This document shows positions 12,301 to 24,300 of a DNA stretch of 64,000 bases, piece by piece. The position numbers and the translations under genes are program-made. The stretch's first letter is position 1. Each line of letters begins with the position of its first letter. The notes under the pieces are model-generated. The model was not told the origin of the DNA. It did not search any database and was given only the letters and a program-made list of their open reading frames with translations. Source of the DNA: Adenanthera pavonina (lineage: Eukaryota; Streptophyta; Magnoliopsida; Fabales; Fabaceae); contig JAIVEN010000015.1 in NCBI GenBank assembly GCA_026686845.1, positions 17,031,501-17,095,500 of the forward strand. The letters are read 5' to 3'.

Positions 12301-15300
12301 CAACAAACAAGTATGATAAACATTTTGTGACCTTCCAAGATGAATTTGTAATAATGGTAGAAGAGTTCTACTTGCTTGTCGTGGATGCCAGACAATTCTC
12401 CTTCCATGATAGTAGGTTTGACCTCAAGAGGAGTCTCCTGCAAATTCCATTCAAGATAATATATAATCCAATCAGGCATTCATAGGAATACGTTGCTGAG
12501 CTAAGTAAACATAACAATGTGTACTTGGTGCAAAGGTCTTTCTTTCTACTCAATATCTTAAATTCTCATACACAAAATCAACCCATCAACTCTCGGTGCA
12601 TTCACACATAAGGCTCTATGGCATATGGTGCAAAGTTCACAATGACACCTCTCCAACCAATGTCAAACTTTATTTATTAAATCAGCACAAGTCACAAACT
12701 AATTAGGCACAGATTTCATCCACCTAAGCATACATAGTTGGCTACCACAAGGAGAACAAAGTCGGGAAAGAAATTTAAGCAAACCATCCTTCATACCAGT
12801 TCACTTCGCTCCACAGAAAGATTTCTTCCTCCCTTGCTGAGATCTCTGAGTGTTCCCTGTCAGAATCAAGAAGCAGATTCCAGGACAAATGAAGACATTT
12901 GCTAAATGCAAAATAATTAACAGAGATCAACAATCAAGGAACAAATGTCAACTGGATTTTCACGGTGAGAAAGAAAATTGCATCATGACAGCAATACCAT
13001 TTAGCCAGAATAAAACATTTTATTTTCCACTGACACAAAAAAGTTAAGTTTTTATGGATAAAAGGAATTTTATTCATCTGAATACCTCTTATACACAGCC
13101 AGAGCAGTGACTTTTTGTAATATTTTCCTAGAGATACTGCCCAGAACAACAGAACACAAACAAAGGAAGAAAAATAAATGCCTAATGTCTTAAAATACAA
13201 GGAAAACAAATAAATTAAAATAAAGGTATTAAAGAGGATTTGGACCATTGAGAATATTACACAATAAATGGGGTGATATTCCGTACAAATATAAGATACT
13301 AAATCTGAAAAGACTTCAGATTTAATCTCTCAATTATCTGAAGCAAATCTTTCATTTATCGTGACATATTCAGTCAACTTTCCAACAGTAAGTAATGAAC
13401 AGTGGCTGGTTATGCTAAGACAAATCAGCTGACTCAAGAACCACACATCCCAAGTCTTATATCTTCAGGTCGCCAATCCCAATCATAAACATAATAGTGG
13501 GGCAATGATAGACCCCTAATGACTTAGTCAAGGAAAAAGAGACGCAAGCAGTTAGCTGACATGGAAGAATTCAATTTTTTAATGAAGAAAATGCAGAAGA
13601 AAAACGTGCATGAGTTTGTTGAGACATTTTAGGAAGCTCAGTTAGCATTCTGACTTAGTCTACTAGCTGTTACTTAACGTTAAAATCAGTTGAGTCAGTT
13701 TTGATTATTTTCTGTTATTTTAGATATTTTAGCAGATTTTTCTGATTTATTTCCATTATTTTAATTTATTTTTTTGCATCATAAATAGAGGTGTAGCCTT
13801 AGGTGTTAGGGATCAGAATTCATTCAGTATCATTCTTTTGTACTTTGGAGATCCTCCATTTGGCTATTAAGTCTTATTTGAGTGAGATCCTTACTCATAT
13901 TTAGGAACTAAGAATGGTGAACATAAGATTTACAAAATTGCCAAGAGGAAGGAAAGAAAGTCAAGAGATTTGGACCAAGTAAGATGCATTAAGGACGAAG
14001 AAGGAAAAATTTTAGTTGCAGATGATGATCTCAAAGAAAGATAGGGGAGCTACTTTTATAAGCTGTTCAATAATGGATTGGATATGACTATTGATACTGA
14101 AGGACTAACAACCCATGAAGATGATCTCAATTTGAATTTCTATCGTAGGATTCGGGTTAGAGAGGTGAAAGAAGCTCTTAAGAGAATAGTTAATGGTAAA
14201 GCCATTGGTCCCGATGGTATTCCTATCGAAGTTTGGAAGTGCTCAAGAGAGAAGGGGGTTTGGTGGCTCACTAAGTTATTTAACGAGATTTTAAGGTCCA
14301 AGAAAATGCCAGAGGAATGGAGAAAGAGCACTCTAGTGCCCATATACAAAAACAAGGGGGATATTCAAAATTGTGCTAATTATCGGGGGATAAAACTTAT
14401 GAGTCACACCATGAAACTCTGGGAAAGAGTGATTGAGTATAGACTCAGAAAGGAGTCTCGTATTTCAAAAAACCAATTTGGATTTATGCCAGGACGGTCT
14501 ACAACAGAGGCTATTTATTTGTTAAGGGGTTTGATTGAAAGATATCGGAGTAAAGAGAGGGACTTGCATATGGTTTTCATTGATTTGGAAAAAGCCTATG
14601 ATAGGGTACCAAGAGATGTTTTGTGGAAAGCAATGGAGAATAAAGGTATCCGGGTGGCTTATATTCGAGCCATAAAGGATATGTATGAGGGGGCAACAAC
14701 AAGTGTGAGGACCCCTAAAGGTGGGATAAAGGACTTCCCTATAACAATAGGCTTACATCAAGGATCTTCTTTGAGTCCATACCTGTTTGATCTGGTTTTG
14801 GATGTTCTTACAGAACATATACAAGAAGAAATTCCAAAGTATATGCTCTTCAAGGATGATATAATTTTAATTGAGGACTCAAGAGAAGAGGTCAACTCTA
14901 AACTTGAATTATGGAGACATACTTTGGAATCAAAAGGTTTCCGTCTGAATAGGAGTAAGACGGAATATATGCATTGCAAATTTAATTAGAGGCCAATTAT
15001 AGAGAATTCAGAGGTAAAAATTGGAGAACAAATCATCCATGAAGTGTCAAAGTTTAAATATTTGGGGTCGATTTTACAAAATAATGGTGAAATTGATGGG
15101 GATGTTATGCATAGGATACAAACTGGGTGGTTAAAGTGAAGGAAAGCAACAGGAGTTATTTGTGACCGCAAGGTGCCTACTAAGCTTAAAGAAAAATTTT
15201 ACAGAACGGTTATAAGGCCAGCAATGCTATATGGTAGTGAATGTTGGGCTGTGAAAGGACAACAAGAGCATAAGATGGGAGTAGCAGAGATGAGAATGTT

Positions 15301-18300
15301 GAGATGGATGTGTGGTCATACAAAATTGGATAAAATACGAAATGATTGTATACGAAGAAAAGTTGGGGTAGCACCTATTGAGGAGAAAATGGTGAAACAT
15401 CGTTTAAGGTGATTTGGGCATGTACAAAGAAGAGGGCAAGAGGAGCCAGTGAAGAGAGTTGATCAAATGGCCTGGAGCCCGATCAAAAGGCATAGAGGAA
15501 GACCAAAAAGGACATTAAGGGAAGTTATAAGGAATGACCTTTTGAGAAATGATCTATCTAAGGAGATGACATTTGATAGAGCTCATTGGCGTCATTTGAT
15601 CCATGTAGCCGACCCCACATTGTGAGATAAGGCTATTGTTGTTGCTGTTGTTGTAGAATTTTCCTTTCATCTCTAAAATCTTTAATTCCCTAGCACTTAC
15701 TATTTTGGCATCAGAGCCTTGGATCTGCAATGGTGACCACCCGCAACTCCACTAATCCCACTGATCCTTCTCATCAACATCAAGACCCTCCTCCTGATCC
15801 ATTGGCTGTTATAGCCTCAAGATTGGAGGCTCTTGAAGAGTTGACTGCGAAAGTTGCTGCACTTGAAGCCGTTTCATCTAATGCTGCTCAAGACAGAAGG
15901 GAGATTCATGTTGGCAATTCCCGAAGGCGCTCTCATTAGGACGAAGAAAGTGAAGAAGATTATGAATTTTGGAGGAGTGGGCATCCACCACACACCAAAA
16001 TTGAGTTTCCAAAATTCAGTGGAGGTGACCCTCGTGGTTGGATTCTTAACGCTGAGAAATATTTCCCGTATTATCAAACACCGGATGATTTAAGAGTAGA
16101 AATTGCTTCGATGTATTTAGCAGGAGATGCTTTGGATTTGTTCTCGTGGATAAATTCATAGCGTACCTTGCTTTGCTGGGATGAACTCGTGAAGGCTTTG
16201 CAGGAACATTATGGACCTCCGGAGTACCAGAACCCAAATGAGCATCTCTATAGCCTACGTCAAACAAGTTCTATGCAAGAATATTGCCAGGAGTTTGCAA
16301 AATGCATTGCTCGATTCACAAATTGGCCAGAACACTGTCTTCTCGGTGTGTTTCTCAATGAGTTGAAGGATGAATTAAAAGCCGATGTCCTTATTCAGAA
16401 GCTGCGTTCTGTGTATAAAGCAGGAAGTCTCACCCTAGAGCGTGAGAAGAAGGCCCAATTTCGTGGACCCAGGTCCAATACATTGAACATTCAGAGTCGC
16501 CCAAATCTGCCCTCCTTTGTTCTAAACAAAGATGCATGTGACATCAGAAGAAGCAACTCGGATACACCTAATCCCACTAAATCAGCAACGACATCCTCAG
16601 CCTTCCAAAATTTCAGCAAACTCATGCAACAGGAAAGGTGTGACAAGGGGCTCTGTTTTCACAGTGGAGATACATTCAAACCTTGACACTGTTGCAAGCT
16701 GACCCATTTTCTCTCATGGAGGTCAATGATGAAGGCAACCCGATTCTGGACCCAAAGGAGACCAACAACAACGAAGGAGAAGAAACAAAGCAAGCCGAAA
16801 TCTCGTTTAATGCTATATTGGGCAAGTCTTCGAACCCTATAATGAAGTTACAAGGCACTTTGTTGAGACATAACGTTCTACTCCTTGTTGACAGTGGGTC
16901 CACCCACAATTTTATTTCTGATGTCTTGATTCAGGAATTAAATATCCCAATTATAATAGTACCCACCTCCGACGTTCATAGTGGGGATGGCAGCACTTTA
17001 CATTACAATAAGATTTGCAAGAATGTTAAGGTACAGCTTTCTTGTTTAACAATTACGGAAGACTTTTTCCCATTTTCTTTGGGAAAGGCTGAAATGGTTT
17101 TAGGAATTAAATGGCTTGCATCCTTCAACACTGTTCAAACAAAATGGAACCAGATGTTCATGATTTTTTGGCTGAACGGAAATGCTACAAGCATCAGGGA
17201 GTCCCTTATGATGGCAAAAATACTACTCAGCTTCATTCCATGCAAAACACTAAAAGTGAAATGGCCAATGGGTATGCACCATCACTGAATTTGGATCCTA
17301 TATGGGGTGAATTTGCTGTTGTCTTTGAAGAGCCCACAATGCTACCACCATTTAGAAAGTACTACCATGCCATCCCAGTGCTACCTAATGCTGTACCACC
17401 TAAAATTAGGCCTTACCGATATCCTCATTCTCAGAAATCAGAAATTGAAAGGCAAGTGGAAGAACTACTGCAACGTGGCTTCATACGGCCTAGTTCCCGT
17501 CCTTTTGCAAGCCCAATTCTATTAGTGAAAAAGAAAGATGACACCTGGCATTTCTGTGTTGATTACAGGAAGCTCAACAGTATCACAATGCCAGAGAAGC
17601 ACCCTATTCCTAATGTTGATGAGTTACTAGATGAATTACATGAGGCTGTTTATTTTTCTAAAATTAATCTGCGATCTAGTTATAACCAAATACATGTGTT
17701 ACCTGCTGATATACCCAAAACTGCTTTTCACACACATTTCGAGCACTATGAATTTGTTGTAATGCCATTTGGCCTTACTAATGCCCCTACCAATCTACCA
17801 CCTTCCCGGCCGCCATGAATGATCTTTTCAACCATACTTACAGCACTTTGTTCTTGTCTTTTTTTATGATATATTAATTTACAGCCTTACTCTTGAACAA
17901 CATGAGGAACACTTGCAAATTGTGCTACAAACTGTACAAGAAAATTCTTATTATGCTAATTCGAAGAATTGTTTGCTTGGGACAACCAGAATTGAATTTT
18001 TGGGGCACATGGTCTCGTCTCAAGTTGTGGAAGTTGACTCCAGAAAAATTGTTGAGGTGATTGATTGGCCAATCCCTCAAAATGGTAAAAGAACTTCGAG
18101 GCTTTCTTGGCCTTACAGGCTACTACCGGCGTTTTGTTAAAAAATTATGGCAGCCGCTAACGGAGCTCACCAAGAAGAATGCTTTCTTGTAGTCTAAAAA
18201 AGCACAGCAAGCTTTTGATTGCCTCAAGTTGGCACTCACTACCACTCCAATGTCACAACTGCCCAACTTCAATGCTGAATTTACAGTTGAGTGTGATGCG

Positions 18301-21300
18301 TCCATGGAGCGCAATGGAGCTATATTGATGCAGCACAATCATCCTATTGCTTACTACAGTAAAGGGTTCTCTTTCTCTAATCGTCTCAAGTCCACTTATG
18401 ACAGAACTATTTGCTTTAGTATAGGCTTTGCAAAAATGGAGACACTATCTTTTGGGCCGCCATTTTTATGTAAAGATGGATCACGCCAGCCTTAAACATT
18501 TATAGTAGCAACAGGTCCTCACTAATTCCCAACAAAGGTTGGTTTTGAAGTTTCTACCATATGACTTCACTATTATTTACAAGGCTGGAAGTGAGAATAG
18601 AGGTGCCGATGCTTTATCTTGACGTCCTCAATATGCTGATTTTTTCGAACTTGCTGTGCCTCTCGCCACTGAGTTGCTAGACTTATCTCATTCTCTAGCA
18701 CAAGATCCTTTCACCAAGAGGATTCTCGATGATTTGCTTAAGGATCCTTCTTCCTGGCCTAACTTCCTTCTAGTGGACAGCAGATTGTATTATAACAATC
18801 AATCAGTCATTCCCCCGGGTACTCAGCTTCATTCCAGCTTTTAGTTGAAGCTCATTCATCACCCACTGGTGGCCATGGAGGATATCTTAAGACGTTACAG
18901 CGGCAGTCCGAACAGTTTTACTGGCCATATATGAAGACTGATGTAAAGACTTTTGTGCAAACTTGCGCCACTTGTCAACGGAAGAAATATCAAAATTTAG
19001 CCCCAGCGGGTCTCTTGCAGCCACTACTTATTCCTAATCAGACTTGGGAAGACATCTCATTAGACTTCATCACCAGTCTTCCAAAATTTGGTGGCAATGA
19101 TGTTATCTTAGTTGCCGTGGATCGCTTGAGTAAATACACTCATTTTATTGCTCTTGCATATCCTTACACAGCTAAGACGGTTGTAAAAAATTCTACTAGG
19201 AGATCGTTCACCTACACAGTATGCCTCGCTCTATTGTTTCAGATCGAGATTCACTATTTTCGAGTGCATTTTGGCAGGAGCTGTTCAAATTGAGCCAAAC
19301 TCAACTCAATGTGAGTACAACATACCACCCACAAACCAATGGCCAAACTGAAGTGGTTAATTGGAGTCTGGAAGCATATTTGCAGTGTTTTGCACATGAG
19401 CAACTTAAGCTTTGGAGCAAGTTTTAGTGCTGGGCAGAATACTCATACAACACTGGTTATCATGTTTCTCATAATTCTACTCCCTTCAAAGGTGTGTGTA
19501 TGGTCATGACCCACCTCTCTTACATCTCTTTGTCAAGGAAGAAACTCATCTTGCAGATTTGGAGGAACAATTAGAGACCAGGGATACCATGCTCAAGCTT
19601 CTCAAAGACAACCTCCTTAAGACTCAAAACCGCATGAAGAGTTATGCAGATCAACATCGAAGAGAACTGCAATTTCAAGAAGGTGATGTTTGGTTGCGTG
19701 TGCAGCTTTTCCGCCAGAAATCTCTTACTAAAAAGAAGTTTGAGAAGCTGTCCCCTAGGTTTTTTGGACCTTACAAGATCTTGAGAAAGATAGGAAAGGT
19801 AACTTATGAGTTAGAAATGCCTACTGATGCAAAAATCCATCCTATCTTTCATGTGTCACTCCTTCAGCCAGCCTATGGACAGCAAGCAACTTCTGCTCCA
19901 GCTACCCTACCACTTACCACAGATCTGGAATTAATTTTAGAACCTGTGCAAGTGCTAGCTAACCGTTGGACAGGACACAATACTTTGGAACTCTTAGTGC
20001 AGTGGGCTAACCGACTGCAAGAAGACGCTAGTTGGGAAGATTATGACTTGTTAGCTGCTTAAATTCCTACTTTCCGACTTGAGGACAAGTCGTCTTTTCC
20101 CTGGGGGGTGTTGGGGGTTTTAGTGATAGACCCCTAATGACTTACTCAAGGAAAAAGAGATGCAGGCAGTTAGCTGACATGGAAGAATTCAATTTTTTAA
20201 TGAAGAAAATGCAGAAGAAAAACATGCAGGAGTTTGTTGAGACATTTTAGGAAGCTCAGTTAGCATTCTGACTTAGTCTACTAGCTGTTACTTAGCGTTA
20301 AAATCAGTTTTGAGTCAGTTTTGATTATCTTCTGTTATTTTAGATATTTTGGCAGATTCTTCTGATTTATTTCCATTATTTTAATTTATTTTTCTGCATC
20401 ATAAATAGAGGTGTAGCCTTAGGTGTTACAAATTAGAATTCATTCAGTATCATTCTTTTGTACTTTGGAGATCCTCCATTTGGCTATTAAATCTTATTTG
20501 AGTAAGATCCTTACTCATATTTTTCTTAATAGAATTGTCCTTTCATCTCTAAATTCTTTAATTCCCTAGCACTTACCAGGCAAACAATCATAATAAAAGT
20601 TTTGATACAAATAATAAGCAAATAATTCAAAAGCTGTGTGACACTGTACATTTTCTAATTAGTAATTATGTAAAACAGCAGCCAGACAAGTTCACTTGGA
20701 AAGAAGGGATGAGCCAAAACTTGTCATATTTTACCTGTTGAAAATTACATTATTCTGTGCCTATTCCAAGTAAATTGTTTTAAATTTATTTGTTTTGTTT
20801 TAATTACGGCTTATTTGTTTTTAGATATTTTTTTTACCACTTGTGTAGCTTTACAATTAGCTTAAGCATTTTATCTTGACTAGAATAAGACTAACATTAC
20901 GTTAGGTACTTTAGTTGGTGTAGGATTCTGCTTTTTGATTTTATATGTCTACGGTTGCTGTTCAATAAAATAAGTTCACAAAAGCATTTCATTAAAAACA
21001 GCATTTATCATCGTCAATGACTAATTCAACTTGAACGCTTAAGTTGTTTCATGAAAACTCAAATAATTTTACCCTAATTTGTAACATGCCCCCTTATACG
21101 AAAATCTATTGGGCTTGATTACTTGAACTGTGGACAAAGCACAAGCCTTCCATACAATATGCTGTAGCAATTTTTAATTAAGATTTAAGAGAAATGAAGG
21201 CAAAGATTGAACTCCTGACCATTGGTCAAAAAGGTTTTGATATGATGTCAAAAACCAATTCAACTCAGAAGCTTAACTGTTAAGTGAAAGCTCATGAGTA

Positions 21301-24300
21301 GTTCTATTATAATTTCAAACGATCACCATAATCTCCAACCTTATTTGCCCACATAAGGCCACATGCATTACACAGAGTCCTTGGTCCAGCTGGTCCACGA
21401 CGCATTGCAGGGGTATTATTTTCACTAACACCACAATGATGACATCTACGTCTGCAAGAAATGAGAAACAAATGAGGAGCACAAATAATGTTTACACAAA
21501 TGCAATTAGAGGGGAAAAAATATTCAGAAGAACCTCTAGATATGAAACAATTAATATGTTTGTTGGACAACTTATAGCTTGAAACTCACAGAGTTTCAGA
21601 ATGAGGAGTGCAATCCTGATGAATGCTTTCTGTAGAATCCCAGTTAGATGAACCAGGACTTTCTTTCAAAGATGCAAATTGCCCATTCTTGCGATGCATT
21701 CTGGCAAGGGAAACCGGAAAAGAACAAAAGGAAAGGAAGGAACCGAAACAAAATTTACAAACCATTAGTAGTAAAACCTCCTATATAACATAGAAGAACA
21801 CATCAAACTTCAAGCAGAATTCAAAATCAGACCAAACACTGGAAGAAGCCAATCATAGTATTGGACCATAAAATTGCACTCAACTACTGACACACATGCA
21901 TTAGTCCCCCCACCTTGCAAGTGTTGAGATTCATTTATGAAAAGAAACAGGCTGATTGTTAGGACTCTACCTGATAATAACTCTCAGTGTCAGATTTCTT
22001 TGTGGAAATTTGAAAATCAGACCAAATAGATAACAACAAATTCAATCAGATCAAATCTTAGAACCTATATATGAGACCAAATAGATATATATATATATAT
22101 ATAAAACATTCAAGGAAGCAATTTATGACATGTAATAAGAAATTCAGAGACTCAATTTATGAGGAGACTTGAAACATTCGAGGACTTAACCGATGATGTG
22201 CAATTAAAAATTCAAGGACGCATCAAATGTATCAGAACATTCAATTACTTAGCTAATAAAAATAGAACTTAAGAGGCCAAAATAGTAGTTTTCTCCAAAC
22301 TTCAATTATCCAGAAAGAAAATTATAAAAAGTCCACTCTAAAAATTTAATTACATCAAGAATCAAGGGTTAGACAAGCTGCTAGCCTCCTTCATTTGTGG
22401 GTCAACTATGCAAAGGATGAAATTTGTGTCCAGACTCGCAAATGATATACAAAAATTCAGCACATTTACGGAAGAACATAAATGATAACACAACAAAACT
22501 ATTGCAAGCAATAAAGTTTCAAATAGAAAAATTCTACAATATATAAACCAATTAATATCACCTTTTTGAGGCAAAACGGTGCAGTATAAAAATTTAATCT
22601 TACCTCTGAGCCACCTCTTTTCGCACAGTGTACCTAATCTTCTTATCAAAACACCTTTCCTTGCGTTTTTCACGGAACCTAACCAAGGAGGCAATTCTTC
22701 TTGAAAGGTTCGATCGCTTTGGAGTGCCACCTATTCCCTAGAAATAGAAGCAGACAACACATTCAAGCATAAAATTGTGATACAAGTCAAACAACTACTA
22801 CTATTAAAAAATTATACGTGCATTACCTTGTTACTTTCATCAAATGGTCCTTCAACAGAAGGAACACCTGCAGGCACATCACGTCCTCCCAAAAGCAGTA
22901 AAACAGCTTGCACCTACAACGTAAAATTTGACCACCAAATGATCCTCAATATCCATCACCTATTTAGAGATCCATGCAGTAAAATGGATATGCAAGATGC
23001 AAGAGGATCAAGAAAACATAGCAAGCACCAAATTAAGTATTTAGAAACAGTCTAATTTTATTACAGGATTTCAAATTGTAATCCATAATCTATGTTGGTG
23101 ATTTCTAGATCCTAACATGTTAGAAGTGTACAAAATTTGCTCAGTCAGTATAGACAAGTTCCCCCAATTTTTTTCAAGGGAATTTTAATAAATTTTTAAC
23201 ATGTTCCTAGCTTGAAACTGGGCAAATTGTCTCATTGAATTTTATAATGATGTTAGGCCTAATTCTTGTTTTCTATGATATTAATATCCAGAATCATCAT
23301 AAAATGGGTGATGAAATGTCCTTTATTTTAGGAAATTTTATGTATTATACATTATTCACAGCACTATTAATATCTTGGTTCGCTGACATAATTAAACCCT
23401 AGATGTGATATCTAAGGAACCTTGTATAAGCTTTGGAAAGGAAACTGACTTGGTCCTTTATTTTAGGAAATTTTATGTGTTTTACACAGAAAAATTAATT
23501 TCTTCTTAGTTTGCTGACACAATTAAAGCCTACATGAAATATCTCAGGAATATGAGCTAAGGAAAGAAAACTGACTTGGAATACAAACCAAAAAGATTCT
23601 TCACCAGATAAAATTTCATTTGACTATCTATGGTTCCATTGTATGAGCTTTGGAGATAAGTTATGCACAAATATATCAGTAATCAACATGCCGTTAAGCA
23701 TTTCATTTTTAAGTGATTTGAAAGGGAACCCTCGATGTAGGACAGGAAGGGAATTAATGAAGACTGGGCAAGAAATATTAGGGGTGATATTAGCAATTAT
23801 TTGTTATGGATTAAGACATCATTAAGGGTAAACATAAGAATCTCAAACGTCTAGGAAATAACATTTAACTGCCTTTATTTTATTCTAAATAGTTTTTTTT
23901 TTCCATTTTAAGCTTTAGTTTTCCTTTTGGTTTTATTTTACTTACTCTCGCTTGGGTTCTATATAAAGCCCTTAGTTATTGTATTGGAGTTAGCGTAGCA
24001 TTTTTTTTTTTGGTCAAGAGTTAGCTTAGCTTTGGATTGACAATTGAATAAAAGTTAAGTTTCTCTCTCAGCTTTCTAGCCTCCTCTACCCCCTTCTTCC
24101 TCCTTCACACTCTATTTTATTTCTCTGTTATCTCCCTCCTTCTTCTCCCACTCCTATTTCTCTATTATTTGCACTGGTTCTGCATCACATAATGGATCTT
24201 AATCTAGAAGAATAAAACAGAGAGGTCACAAAGTTTAAAGCCAAAGGAGGCACAGTACAACAACATGCTTCAAAAAGAAATCAAATATTATTATTATTAA

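Larger units (their letters stand above)
13506..15702 (+). repeat. Chromovirus 5' LTR, split by a LINE
   Basis: The pieces 13506-13902 and 15654-15702 together match the 455-bp right LTR, apart from the inserted LINE and a missing TTCTTAA at the insertion point. Confidence 0.88.
13506..20578 (+). mobile_element. Ty3/gypsy chromovirus, decayed, with nested RTE LINE
   Basis: LTRs start TGATAGACCCC and end TTACCA (TTACTA in the left copy). They are at 13506-15702, enlarged by the LINE, and 20124-20578 (455 bp). A perfect target duplication GGCAA sits at 13501-13505 and 20579-20583. The primer site TGGCATCAGAGCC is at 15706-15718, and a G-rich purine tract ends at 20123. The order is gag, protease, reverse transcriptase, RNase H, integrase, then a C-terminal chromodomain-like region. 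That order and the chromodomain mark a chromovirus. The element is antisense to the GATA gene, with many frameshifts and stops. Confidence 0.92.
12857..21339. other. GATA gene intron 5 (8.5 kb), with a chromovirus and an RTE LINE
   Basis: This intron separates the zinc-finger exon from the GTLRDLSK exon. After removing the chromovirus and its target duplication, about 1.4 kb of AT-rich intron remains (12857-13505 and 20584-21339). I see no exon or RNA gene in it. Confidence 0.7.

Noticed and set aside
12198..12485. 95-codon plus-strand ORF
   Set aside because: It is antisense to exons 7 and 8 of the GATA gene, which fit frame and splice rules.
22362..22730. 122-codon minus-strand ORF overlapping the CCT exon
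   Set aside because: It is read in a frame other than the CCT domain's and includes intron sequence. The CCT exon (22604-22737) with its splice sites accounts for the conserved part.
23640..24190. Solo LTR in GATA intron 1
   Set aside because: A TATA-like word, AATAAA and a pyrimidine tail are suggestive, but no TG...CA ends with matching target duplication could be found.
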